Assembly (NCBI GenBank): GCA_001600055.1
Contig: BCIV01000018.1
Coordinates: 186,001 to 250,000 of the forward strand
Reading direction: 5' to 3'
Origin: Filobasidium wieringae
Taxonomy: Eukaryota; Basidiomycota; Tremellomycetes; Filobasidiales; Filobasidiaceae
DNA: 64,000 bases
Part shown: piece by piece, positions 24,901-36,039 of the stretch
Layout: every line of letters begins with the position of its first letter
How positions within the stretch are numbered: the stretch's first letter is position 1
The notes under the pieces: model-generated
The model's input: only the letters and a program-made list of their open reading frames with translations
Told to the model about the DNA's origin: nothing
Database searches by the model: none
Position numbers and translations under genes: made by a program

Positions 24901-26115
24901 GCGAGACTAGCAGCAGCTGGATGATCAGCCCTCGATCCTCCGTCAGAACCAGATGTGGACGGGCGGCCGCTTGCCGGACCTTTTCGTTTGAGCAGGCCTG
25001 TTAATGCGGATAGACCCTTCTTCCTGTCGTGCAAGTGAGATGATTGTCCAGAATTAGAGTTGAGACTTGCTTGACTGCCTGCTCGCGCATCTCGGCCGTA
25101 GAATCCGCTGGTGGCAGAAGGTCCGCCAGCAGAAGGGCTAGCTGGGCCAGCGCCAAACCCTCCCCTTCCACCGCCTGGAGCGTGACTACTAGCTTGGACT
25201 GTACCACTGCTGGGGCCTGGTACAGCATCAACGTACCCGAGATCCCTTTCGTTGACCTCGCTCACGGTCAACCCTGAATCTTCGCTCCCCTGCCGGCTTC
25301 GACTTGCACTTCTGCCCCGGTCCCTAAGAATCTTCCCACTTGTTCCGCGTGTTGACAATTGACTTGAGTGGGAGCCTTCTCGATGCATTGTGGCTGGCCG
25401 AGGCCGAGCCATGTTATTCGACATGATGCTTGGCATCTCATATGAATTGGGAGGTGAAGCTGCGATAGTGGTCAAGGAGGAAAGATGGAATTGGCTATGA
25501 TTCGATGGAACATTCATAGACTTCTGACGGGGAAGCCGCGATGTCCCAGAGGAAGACGAAGAAGAGGTATTTGACATGAAGGGTAGTTTTCTCGATGTCG
25601 CGGCTTCTGAAGTCTTGCGGGGTGGAGCCGGATAATCTCTGCCAGACATTGCCTAGACAAAACCTTTGTCAGTATTGACCATTCAGAAAAAGGGTCTCGC
25701 TACAACCCACACCTACAGGCACGAAATCATCGGTCAGCCAGGGGGCAATGTCTCCCTCTCCTCTTGCTCCCCCTATAGATGACCTGCCAGGACCTAGCCC
25801 TCCGTGAAGCGTACTAGGGGAGAGAGATCCCGGCGAATACGTCTGAGTAGTCGTAGCGATATGTAAAGCAGGTCCTACCAAAACGCTTGGCCATTCTGGA
25901 TCGGAACTTGTAAGCGGTGATGGGACAGCCGGCTACGTTGTAGAACAACTAATTCTGAGCTTGGTACGTCGCAGTACACACTGAAATTGTGAACTCACGT
26001 CGTTTGAAGTACAATTCCCTTCTGCTGAACCAACAAAGACGTCTCCGTCTGGCTTGTGACGCCCTATCGGCAATGGCGCTCCCAAGTTGAAGTAACTCGC
26101 CTGATTTCCGTTCAT
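18913..26115 (-). CDS. CAC1: Adenylyl cyclase (Ras-associating, LRR, PP2C, class III cyclase)
   Basis: Exons 26115-25999, 25932-25717, 25652-23607, 23550-23379, 23323-23160, 23083-19615, 19552-19155 and 19089-18913 give 2,252 residues, close to the size of other basidiomycete adenylyl cyclases. The first 790 residues are Ser/Gly-rich and disordered. A Ras-associating domain follows at about 793-860 (HFIRIYNPDSTFTTLTLPLT). Leucine-rich repeats cover about 920-1440 (many copies like LRHLSCTDNVLTELPGGIGK). A PP2C-like domain lies at about 1500-1800. The class III cyclase domain is at about 1855-2050, with metal-binding Asp residues in MVFTDIKNSTSLWE and TEGDAFIVSF. It makes cAMP for protein kinase A signalling at the membrane, under G-alpha, Ras and bicarbonate control in known fungi. 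The last exon is the least sure: a further intron after CPG could give a different C-terminus. Confidence 0.95.
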
Positions 26116-26753
26116 TGGGATGTATATTATAACCTTTGTTTGTATGGGGAGCTCAGTGTAGGATCACTTAGATGATTAACCGATGCAATGCTGTATGTAG
26201 AACCTGTGTAAATGCTGTTTCTCGTGGCTCAGGCGTCTAGTGCCAGTACACTTAGTTAAACCTGACTACCGATATGGGTGAAGCTTTAGATAGCCAACAT
26301 CGGTTTCTACACATGCGGTCCCCCTTGAATCCGGAACAAGGTCATTACGTAGAGAGTAATTTCTATATCAAGACCTGCGTTTGGCTCAGAGGCAGAGGAG
26401 AGTCGTGAGCTCAGGCAGGAAAGGTCTGGCCGATCATGACTGACGTTTCAAGCAGCTGAGGGAGCGATTGAGCTAGAGTTATGCGATTTTGGAAACGCGC
26501 ACTTGCGATTTCCCAGTCATCCATCACCCACCTGCGAGCACAACGAATGCTCGCACACAGTCCTAGATGGTCAATCCTGCCTCGGCTCCTGATGACACTT
26601 GTACCCTTAGCAATTCCATTTACCTGGAGGAATACCTTGATTCCAGGCGCCGCTGTGCAGTCGCGCTCGAAACCGCTGCGGAACTACTTATCAACGTCCC
26701 GTCATTCAGAATCCGGTCACTAATTCAACCTGCTTTTGGATGAAATCTGAGCC
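26116..26753. promoter_or_regulatory. Divergent promoter region, adenylyl cyclase / ING
   Basis: These 638 bases lie between the two start codons, so both promoters must be here. I see no obvious TATA box close to either start. An 80-codon open frame at 26481-26723 has no family features and is probably chance. Confidence 0.55.
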
Positions 26754-28175
26754 ATGGTAGGGGCATCGCCAAATACTGTGATTCCGCAGCTGCCCAACGA
26801 GGATGCAGTAGCTATCGCTACGGACTACTTCCATTGTGAGACCGCTCGTTCACGAGGCAACTGACGACCTCGTTATTAATCAAGAGTTCCGCACCTCCTC
26901 AAACAGCCTTGGATAACGTCGCGAACGAAGTCGAATTTCTGTTGAAAGAGATTGCGAACAAGGATGAAAAGGTGTCTGGTGTGTATTCTCATAAGCAAGA
27001 ACATCGCTGACTTTCGCTTACGTATCGAAATCCTGAACCCTGACAGAACTGCAAACTCGCCTAACTCAACGAACGACAACCATCTTGACCGCTGCTAGGA
27101 ACATCACTTCGTCTACATCGAACAACCCGAGCAATACCACCAGTCGGACTTTGAATCCTTTGACCCCGAAAGATCAACAGGCTTACGCCAAAATTACCGC
27201 GGAATGGACCAAGATAGATGCTCTGCAGAAGGAGAAGACAGTCCTCGCAGAAAGGCTCGTTAGCATAGTGACAAGACATCGGGAGCGGGGACGAGAAGAA
27301 TACAAGAAGATTGTAGGAGAGGAGGCTATGGAACAGATCATCAAGGCAGATAAAGAGATGGAGATCACAAGTCCGACGGGTCTAGCTAACCTCATCTCTC
27401 AATACACCGGGGGAATAGGCATGATCATGCCACCCAGCGCAGGGGGTATCGGATCAGGTATCAATTCGCAAAGAGGATCCGTGGGACCAAGTGCAGCGCC
27501 TGCCAATATCGGTATTGATGACAGGCCAACAAAGAGTAAGCCGTTCGCCTCAACGTATGTTCCCGTTGCTATCTCATGCTAAACCGGACCCTCTTCGCAG
27601 AGCGCAAAGCCAACGGATTATCAGGAAACGTTACTCCATCATATCATGACATGCCTCCCCCTTCATTACCAGCCTTACACCTTCCTCCCGGCGCGGGACA
27701 CACGCATGCATCAGCCAACGTCTCCTCGACCCTCCACAGCTCGAACTCGTCCGTGCCGTCTTATCATCAACAAATTCAGCTTTCCGCTCGATCTACGGGG
27801 AGTGGCAGGAAGGGACGTCAAGCAAGCGAGACTGCGGAAGACGTCGACATGGATACTGAGGAAGGGAGAGACGATGGCGGGGATGACGATACGCTGTACT
27901 GTTTCTGCCAAGAAAAGAGTTATGGGGAGATGATCGGGTGCGACAACGATTCTTGTCGTTTCGAATGGGTAAGCCTGGTTACGAGACAATGAGACAAGAT
28001 TGGTAGCGCTGAGACTTACGATGGATGTCTCGTTGCTCTCCAGTTCCATCTCAAGTGTGTCAAAGTCGAACCTCCTCTGCCAGAGACCTGGTTCTGCCCG
28101 GAATGTGTGGCCGTTCTGGGTTACGAAGATAGCAACGGGAAGCCTAAGCAGAAGCAAAAGGGGAGGAAAAAGTAA
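26754..28175 (+). CDS. ING-family PHD-finger protein (histone H3K4me3 reader)
   Basis: Exons 26754-26835, 26907-26978, 27047-27535, 27601-27968 and 28044-28175 give 380 residues. The N-terminal ING helix block is clear ([20 protein letters not shown], then [16 protein letters not shown]). A linker follows with a basic RPTKKRKANG that may act as a nuclear signal. The C-terminal PHD finger runs from [16 protein letters not shown] to ETWFCPECV and has the Cys4-His-Cys3 zinc ligands. The aromatic-cage residues used by ING proteins to read trimethylated H3 lysine 4 are present: the Tyr before the first CxC, the Met in GEMIGCD and the Trp in FEWFHLKC. It ends in a Lys-rich polybasic tail. ING proteins are subunits of NuA4-type acetyltransferase or Rpd3-type deacetylase complexes; which one is not decidable here. 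The intron 26836-26906 was set by the FHSLDN match. Confidence 0.93.
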
Positions 28176-28387
28176 ATGTCGTGATTTCTGTATCGGAGCG
28201 ATGGACGGTCGATGGTGGGCTCAATATGGTTGTATCGAATTTAACAAACACCTTTGTATACAAGTAGATACGTAGATATGATCGATCAGGGTTTGTAACT
28301 CATGCAAGCCGCACGGACATGTCTTTGTACGTGTCATTCGCGATCGTGTTTGACGCCACAGTATGTCGAAGCTGTTTTGTTACTGAC

Positions 28388-28847
28388 TCAACAACGGCGT
28401 ATCACATCTACTGATGGAACCTGTCTCCTATTCTCCCTGAGCAAGCGCCAGAACCATCCGTTGGTCTTCAACTGTCCCCTGAGATGCGCGCAGAGCCCGT
28501 CGATAGTTATCTTGCGCAGCGCAATTCCTGCTACGTCCAGTGCGTATCGTTCCATCAACTGACAGCACAATCGTTCTAGTTGCCGTTCTCTAGGGGGAAA
28601 CCTTGCCGCTCTAATGATATTACGGCCTTCACTCAAGGCTAACTTCCGTTGTAGATCTTTGTTACTGGTAATGATGGTACCGGTAGAACCTCCTGTCCTT
28701 GGTCTCAGAAATAGTTTTAGAAAGGCTTCCCGATCCTTGGCGTCGGAGACTAAACATGCTCGGCACGTCAATCACCATTCTTCACCGGTCATGGGAGCAC
28801 ATGCTTACAATCGCCTGACTCAGAGCAGGGCAACTCCACATCAACAT
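28388..28847 (-). CDS. Possible small two-exon gene, function unknown
   Basis: A candidate model has exon 1 at 28847-28809 (13 codons) and exon 2 at 28735-28388, joined by a GTAAGC donor and a CCAAG acceptor in phase 0. The product would be 128 residues. The main exon has a charged, helix-like stretch rich in Arg and Leu (RFPPRERQLERLCCQLMERY, then LRKITIDGLCAHLRGQL). I recognise no family. It converges on the ING gene, 212 bases away. It could instead be antisense or 3' UTR sequence of the neighbour. Confidence 0.35.
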
Positions 28848-29238
28848 TGACACAAGTCGCACGATCCTGACGTAATGTGCTATTCCACTTGCATTTCATC
28901 TTACTGTATGTCGTCTTGTCCTAGTGATCACACATAATTTCATTCCCGTGTGATACCTTTCTAACTATGGATACTTATATGAAGACATCGCTTCTTTTGG
29001 ATGAGTATTTGGACATGATCTGTTAAGATATGTGAGACACTTGGATCAGCAAAGTGAGATGATCTGCAACGTTCTAATTATTGTTCTTTTAACGAAAACG
29101 AAGTGATCGCCGAGGTCCTTTCGCCATCAGGATCAACAAGCGCTACAAGGGGTGCCTGCTCGATTATATTACTATATAGAGGGTATAGAGGCGACATGAT
29201 GGATAGTAGGCTGACTCTCAAGTGCTGTGACTGCCATC
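28848..29238. other. Intergenic
   Basis: These 391 AT-rich bases lie between two weakly supported genes. I see no conserved element; they would contain the promoters of both if the models are right. Confidence 0.4.
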
Positions 29239-30248
29239 ATGCCAGCGATACGTGAATACACCTCGTCGGGTAGATCATCCGCGCCTCCTCCCTATACTGA
29301 ACAGCGTCGTGCTGCTGCAGGGAGTTCTCGTGGCGGTTCACGTAAGATCTTACACCGCTTTTTGTGACGGATCCTTGATATTTCGGCTAATACTGAGTCC
29401 GTACAGAAAACGGCTGTTTTGAATCCATTGTCAAGCATGAAAATCAGGCTGAACGTGGTTGGGGTGTTAAACGAAACGGCGCGTGGCTAGGTTGGCATTG
29501 GAAGATATCAGTAACTTTCGCAAAAGAAAGTGTCCAAAGATCTGATTGATCTAGCTTTCCAACTCAGTATTGCTGAACAGTGGGATTCAATGGTCACCAA
29601 ACACCAATGGTCCAAATTAGAACGTTTGTTTGATGCAGAGGCGCAGAAGCGAGGGTATCCGCAGTGTTCAAAAACTGGCAGTGCAATTGGAGCCAAGCTG
29701 AAGAACATGGACATGAACGAGGCGATTGAATTAGCGTTCATGGGTGCAGATGTGAGAATCAATCGATTGATTTGAGGTCCAGCTGTTGAATGTACTACAT
29801 TGTTTAGGAGCCGGTCCCCCTGACTGAGGACGAGTGAGAATTTCTTGCCACGATCAAGGGCCGCGAGATTATCGCAGCTGTCAACTTTGGATCGCTATCA
29901 GCCCTATGCTATAGTTTGGCAGCAGACTTACGCTCTTGGGCTGAGCAAGACAGCGGAAGATTGATATATCGACGCTGTCCTGACAAGCTCTATTCGGTTC
30001 TTCACCGGGAAGCCCTCAGTCCGAAGGGTTGGTTTCATGAGAAGAAGAGACGTCAAGATGATTTGGAGCAGATGAGGGATGCGGTCGAGAATCGACCTAG
30101 ATCGGAAATGGAGGAGGCTCTCAGGGCTCAGGAGCAGCAACATAAGGTAGAAGTGGAGTATGAACGCATGGTCAAGGAGAGTCGTCTTCGAGTGATGACT
30201 GAGCAAGATAAGCTCGCGTACAAATACCAACGTGTGCGAGGTGGTTGA
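29239..30248 (+). CDS. Uncharacterised protein with charged helical C-terminus
   Basis: Model: exons 29239-29341, 29407-29465, 29527-29751, 29808-29833 and 29915-30248, giving 248 residues. The central exon looks like real protein (KVSKDLIDLAFQLSIAEQWD, then RGYPQCSKTGSAIGAKLKNM). It has the rhythm of a small helical domain that ends in FMGAD. A 26-base exon EPVPLTEDE links it to a coiled-coil-like, highly charged C-terminal half (WFHEKKRRQDDLEQMRDA, EEALRAQEQQHKVEVEYERM). The last three exons join cleanly in phase. The two N-terminal exons are less sure, and the donor at 29466 (GTTAAA) is weak. I recognise no family. It is tail-to-tail with the next gene, 151 bases away. Confidence 0.55.
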
Positions 30249-30399
30249 AACCGATGGATATTCCCGGATGGATGGCTGCAACTTCGATCAGTGAGGGTTA
30301 GGAAGATTAGAAACGTGATCATACATACCATACTGCGCTACATAAGAGTTTGTACAATTATTTTGAACCAACTACAATATGGAATACCGTAAAATCGCT

Positions 30400-33251
30400 T
30401 CACATCGCCCAGCCGATCTCCTCGTCTTCCTCTGCATCATCCCATCTTGAGGCGTAATTGTCTGCTGTCTCTGCGGCCAGGTCCTCGAAATAGCTATCCA
30501 CGAAAGTAGAAGTGGACCGGCTGAACTCCATTCGCCTTGGGCTGGCAAATGTAGCACTATGTTTACTTGCTACAACTCCGATGCTTGCCGAATCCAAATC
30601 TTGAATATCACTCAACGAGTCGGTATCAGTGTCAGTAACACTGCCACTCGATCCAAAGGAAGACACGACTGATCTCCTAGATTCGGCGGATTGCGAAGAC
30701 ACATGGCGAGCATGGCAGGTGAACCTGTCTAGCGCCGCGAATCCATGTTCAGAGTGATCTGGTCGTGGTGTGGTAATGATCTCGGCAGGTTCCGTTTTTA
30801 CTTGGTCGTAATTTGGCTTCGAAGTTTGGACGTTGTTTAATTGTTCCCAATTCGTTGGAGTCACAGAGCGACTATCGGGCATGCCTAACCCTAGGCCGTG
30901 GATAGCTTCACGACTCTCCCTCATCGATTTCGCCTTCAAGCTCAAATTCGACCAGGATTTTAGTTGCTCGTCTATCATCCTCCTCTCTTCGTGAAGGGGA
31001 TCGTACCCAGATTCCGATTGTAGACTGCTAAGCATGTTATCCAGAATATCATCCATATCCCCAAGGGTAGAAAGGCTACTGTTCGAGTTCATCGTCGACA
31101 TACTAGTCAATGAGGGTGACGTTGAACTCTGCATGTTGAAGGATTCAGTGGAAGACGATCCTGCGACCGAGTTGAGGGAATCCGTCGACTGAAATGACCC
31201 CGAATGTTGTGTCCTCTTCTTCAGGACGAGTGGTTTGATTTCGGGCAGAACGATCTCGGGTAGGAATATGCTTTCTCCGAGGTTTACAGTCTGCTGTAAC
31301 GTTGCTGGAGAACGGAATTCTAATCCTTCAAGCACAGATGATGTGTCTCCGACCTCCTCTTCCAGTCGTAGAGGCTTCGCTCTGAATTTGAGAAGAGTCT
31401 GCTCCTCTCCTGCGGGCTGCTCTCTGGCCTGGAATTCAACTGCCTTTCCAAGAGGTGTCGCCGGTGTGACTCGGAGCATAGGCAAATCCTCCCCCTCAGC
31501 TTGGTCGGTGCCAAAAGTCATGCTCAGTAAGCTGGCGATACTACCAGAGCTCTCCATGCGGTTCCTAATTCGCCGTTTCGGTTGATTTGATTCGGCAGGG
31601 AAGTTCTCGTGTTCTGATTCGGCATCCATCATCCGCTCCACATCGTGCGTCGGAGACTGGATGATCGGTGGTTCCTCAAGACCGCCATAGACGCTATCAC
31701 GAGGGGCACGATCGGTGGGGAGGGTAGGAGAGCCAACTGAGGTGGACGCAGTCTGAGACGCGCCAACTGGAGATGGCGAGGAGAAACGATTATAATGGTG
31801 CTTATTGTGAAACGAAGTCGGTTGAGCGAGCAGAGGTGAATTTAGATCGACGACAGTGGGCATCCGGAAAGTCGACCAGCTATCAGCAGTGAGAGAATTA
31901 GTACTGGATGGAGTGAGGTTTGTACCAGTACTAGAACTGCAGCAATAGATAGGAAGAAGTGAGGTTAGCACAGCAGCAGTCGTGATAAATTCGATCAGAC
32001 TCACCTCGATCCAGTCGGACTAGTAGGATTCGAGTTGGCATAGCTTCCAGAAGTGTTGATGGATAGGGTACGTCTACTGCTTGTTTGACCTCTGGTGGAA
32101 TAGGACCTTTTGGGCACAGGTTCTCGCGTACACGAGCCCCATCGAGCGAAACCGGCGGCACTGGTAGGCATGACAGGGGTCACTGAATCCTCTTCATCCT
32201 CGGCAATCGGGCTAACATTTCGTTTCTCTACTTCTTCCGCGAGCTGGGATAGCCCAGAAGAATAAGATCCCGAAATCAAGCCGAAATCAAGACCCAGATC
32301 AAAGCTGGATCCGGGTAACATGATACTGATTCTGGAATCCTTACGTGGAGCCTTCGGCTCAATCAATCTCGGGGACGCCACAGCTTGTGCTTGCTCTTCC
32401 TTCTCTCCCAAGCCCAGATCACCAGACCAAGTCTCGATCCCGTGTTCCGAGTGGACCGAGAAGGAGGATTCAGAGCCCGAGCGTTGTACGATGCTCGTTA
32501 CCCTATTTTTCGTAGAAGGACTTGCCGAGGTCGTGCGGCGTCTCGCGAATTCAGCTCGAGGCATAGGTTGCTCTGGCAGTGGGCGCTCAGGAGGAGGTAG
32601 TGGGAAGACGGGTCCCGATTTGACGAGCGGCTCAGGCCGAGTTTCGAACATGGACATGACATCTCTCTTCACGGGGAGAGCGTTCCTTGTAAAGATTGGT
32701 CGCGGCTCATCCCGATCAACATGCGTCTGCCTCGCTCGGTCTCTGGGTTCCTCTTCTTTGACAGCTCCTCCGCCAGATCTGCGCTTCCAGCCGAAGAAGC
32801 CTTTCAAAGCGGCCTTAGTATCTCTCTTCCCAGGATCGGCAGCCTTGGGTGTGTGTATACGGGAAACAGGCTCTTCAGCAAAGGCAACTCTGTTTGGACT
32901 CTTTCCCCTTGAATTGACGGATGAATTCGAGCTGAGTACCGGAGATGTAGAATTGGAGGAAAAGTATGCCATAGGAGTAAACAGCTCATCTTCCTCCGAT
33001 GTGAACCCCTCGGATGAGGCAGTCCTCAACCCGTAACCGCTTGTCTGCGATCGTGGAGTAAGAAGCCCAGGTGAGGAGGCGCCACGATTCCGTTGGCGAG
33101 ATACATCTGGGTACTGAGAAGGAGGAGTTTTTTGTAGATCTAGCGGCGATGGTGTATTCTTTCGAGGGAAGGATGCGGAAAATGATCGTGAGTCATATGG
33201 TTGGGAGATAGATCGAGTTCGAGCATCTTGATACGGGTTGAAGGCTGACAT
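30400..33251 (-). CDS. Large Ser/Pro-rich, probably disordered protein
   Basis: Two exons (33251-32005 and 31936-30400) give 927 residues starting MSAFNPYQDARTRSISQPYD. Almost the whole protein is Ser, Thr, Pro, Glu and Arg-rich, with many RSxS- and SP-type sites (RSISQP, TPSPLD, SSPGLLTPRS) that could be phosphorylated. Short charged conserved-looking pieces are KAALKGFFGWKRRSGG in the first half and DDILDNMLSSLQSESGYDPL with EERRMIDEQLKSWSNLSL in the second. It ends in an acidic WDDAEEDEEIGWAM. No enzyme motif or membrane segment is visible. The frame stays open upstream of the chosen Met, so the start could be earlier; I chose this one because the sequence before it lacks the same composition. 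Function unknown. Confidence 0.75.
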
Positions 33252-34074
33252 GATGATTGACAAAGGCAGAACGGCCTTTCCGGTATATGCTGCAAAGTTT
33301 TCGGTTCCAGACGTCAACTGTACTATTTCCAGAGATCTGCTTCGTGGACGTGATGAATCCGGTAAGTGTTGAATTTGAGATCGAACAAGATGTTTCACTT
33401 CAGGTGAAAGAAGGTATTGAGCGAAAATGGAGTATGTTTGTTGTCAATGGGATGAACGAATGTGAGAATTGTTGTTGTTGTCGTCTTATTGCTGACGTTG
33501 TGCTTGTCGTTCTGCGTCACAGTCCGCTCAGCAGATACAGGACGATTATAATAGGGATTGATAGAATCGATGTAGGCACCACCAGGTTGCAAGACCGTTG
33601 CTCGATATCTACGTGAACCAGAGAATGTGGACCATGGAGGGACGGGATAGGGGTAAACCAGGAATTATCGCGACGCGAAATGACTCTGTCTTTACGTTAC
33701 ACGCGATTCACCCGGAGCAACGTGAAGACGCTCCGGACCACAGCAGGACCTCATTCGAGACAAGCTCGCACGAACAGCTATTTCAGGTACGGACCGCAAA
33801 CCCAAACACGGAGATTGCACGACATCGATGTCCTCATGTTTGGCCAAATCATTACCTAATCAACAGGATTCGAATACTGCAGCGCAATAGAAGTCAACCC
33901 ACGGACCGCGGTATCGCTAAACCACGATAAAGCAATTTCTCACCTATCAACTTGAGCCCTTCGACACCGGAAGAAGATTAGTCATGTGGGGAAGAGGCTG
34001 AAATGAGCGTCTGATGACATTGCGACTGCTGCAATCTTGTCTGGCAAAGCACAAAATGGTGGGATACATATTGG
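33252..34074. other. Intergenic
   Basis: These 823 bases lie between the RNase H2B stop and the start of the Ser-rich gene on the same strand. Open frames of 65-120 codons occur on both strands but have no splice partners or family traits. A 5' UTR exon of the Ser-rich gene could be hidden near 33400-33600. I see no RNA gene. Confidence 0.5.
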
Positions 34075-35737
34075 CTACTTCTTCTTGAAGAACGTTGTCA
34101 ATTTAGGCATCTTGCTCGTATTCACTTTTTTCAGCGACTAGAAAACCGCTCGACTCAGTGACGGCTCGCAAGCCTTTTACGGCGGATGGACTTACTTCAG
34201 CCGCCCGAGTTCCCTTTTCACTCCCCTTCCTCTTCAGACCAGCCTTTTTCAGATTAGTCTCCTTTCCCTCCAAAGCGTCCATCATATCATCCATCCCATT
34301 ACTCTGCATGATAGGTTGGGACGCTGCAAAGGAAAGGGCATTCTGTGTATCTAGATAGCGATCCAGCTTGTCAAAGCTGCTCAAGCATGAATGAGCGTCT
34401 CCTTCTCGAACAGCTCGGCTACTTGACTCACTCATAGTCGACAAGCAATGCATCTCTGGTTTGCGGCTCCAGATATTCACCAAGGATTTCTGAGGCAATG
34501 CGAACCCTTGCCAATTTCAGAACTTCTTCATCTGCCTCCTTTCTGGTAGCCTCTACGGCTACCGTTATATCCACATCTACGCCTTCCTTCTCTTCATGTC
34601 CAATGGCAGTCGTTGATGACCTGACCAGATGCCCCAGCCCCAAAGAGACTAGACTACGTTTCATTGAAGGTATCGAGTCGAACGTTCCTTCTACCGCCAG
34701 GTTGTCCAGTTTAGTTCTAAGCCAGTCAAGGACGGCTGACAAGGAAGGTCGATAAAAGGTATCGCTTCCAATTTCTATGGACAATGACCATCAGTCTATA
34801 AGTCTGAAAAGATAATACAAGTGACAAACTTACCTTCCGTCTCGCAGAATCTTTTGAGAGTATGCCGTACGTTCTCGATTCGACATAGACGTAACACATC
34901 CTCGTTCGCTGTCCGCAGTCCTCCATCATCGACCGTCTGGCCAGCACCTGCCGATACATCGTCCTCATCCTCGTTCAGAACTTGTTTCTGTTTTCCCTTC
35001 GGTTTCGAGCTCAACGGAAGCCGAGTAAAGGGCCTTTCTAAGCAACAGCGCTGAAGCTTTGATAGGGACTCGATCAGGTTATCGAAAGGGAGGTATCGGT
35101 CCGTCCGCGATCCAGACTTGCCGTCTTCCAGAGTAGTTTGAATGCTGGTTGTTTCGGATGTAGCTAGCGCAACGAGCAGCGGGATGACGACGTAAGCCGG
35201 ATTTACTGGGGTCATTAAGAGTAATGATCCATCTATAAGGATTCGCTTGTCTCAGAAAGCAGGTCTTCCTGATCACGAAGTTCAGCGATTGGACTAACCA
35301 CTAATGACCTCATTTTCATGAAACCAACTCCTCTTTCTCTCAGGGTTGACGCTCTGGACTTCCAGAATCTGGATATCTTTAGAGTGTGCTGAGGTGACAG
35401 GTAGATACAACCCAGGACGGCCAGTTCGAGGATGGGGTAGCCGCAAATAACGATGATTGTATACGCTTCCGGAGCTTTCAGCATCTTGGTTCGATGATTG
35501 AATTAATTCTCCTAGAGCCGATTGCGTTGTATCTATGGGAAGAAGAGAAATCGCGATGAGCGAAGTTCCTTTTCCCTGCGGATATGAATTACCAGAGGGG
35601 AGTACTGCGAAGTACGTCTGCATAGGCACCGTAGCTGGGCTCAGTTCCTCATTCATGACGGCTCGTTCGTCGTTGTTCTTGGATTGTGGCTTGCCTGTCG
35701 TCGAGGGATGTTGCGAATTGAAAAGTCTCGTCAACAA
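34075..35737 (-). CDS. RNH202: Ribonuclease H2 subunit B
   Basis: Exons 35737-35299, 35232-34834, 34774-34432, 34376-34196 and 34137-34075 give 474 residues. RNase H2 removes ribonucleotides and RNA-DNA hybrids from nuclear DNA, and subunit B is a scaffold. The family core is visible as SWFHENEVIS followed by DGSLLLMTPVNPAYVVIPLL, with the exon join falling inside it. A helical region follows (LLMT to RLCRIENVRHTLKRFCETE), then FYRPSLSAVLDWLRTKLDNL. The C-terminus, SLKKVNTSKMPKLTTFFKKK, matches the C-terminal PCNA-interacting motif of RNASEH2B proteins (hydrophobic-x-x-Phe-Phe followed by Lys). That motif sits entirely on the last 63-base exon. The N-terminal Met is uncertain; another in-frame Met lies 27 residues further in. 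Confidence 0.85.
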
Positions 35738-36039
35738 TTAGGCTCCTCCTGTGTCTTGTACAAATGATATCGTTGGTTGATAATCTAGCTCAACGCGCCT
35801 CAATCAAACGAAGGAGTTGCGCATTTGACTGTATTGGAAGGCAACGAATAGATCTGCAAGGATAATCGAGGATATTTCTCAGATGGATAGAGGGAGATGC
35901 CTTTGAGTACCAATAGATGGATGTGACGAAAGCAAGCAAAAACGAAGCTATTGTTTGATAGAAATCTAGTATAGATATTATATTGCTAACTTTACATCCT
36001 GGATTGAAACCCTAACAATTTTGGTTCAAGAATTCTTTT
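35738..36039. other. Intergenic, RNase H2B upstream region
   Basis: These 302 AT-rich bases lie between the RNase H2B start and the MFS transporter stop, same strand. I see nothing beyond an expected promoter and 3' UTR. Confidence 0.5.

Noticed and set aside
32320..33036. 238-codon open frame on +
   Set aside because: It is antisense to the Ser-rich gene; the Ser/Gly-rich shadow is expected there.
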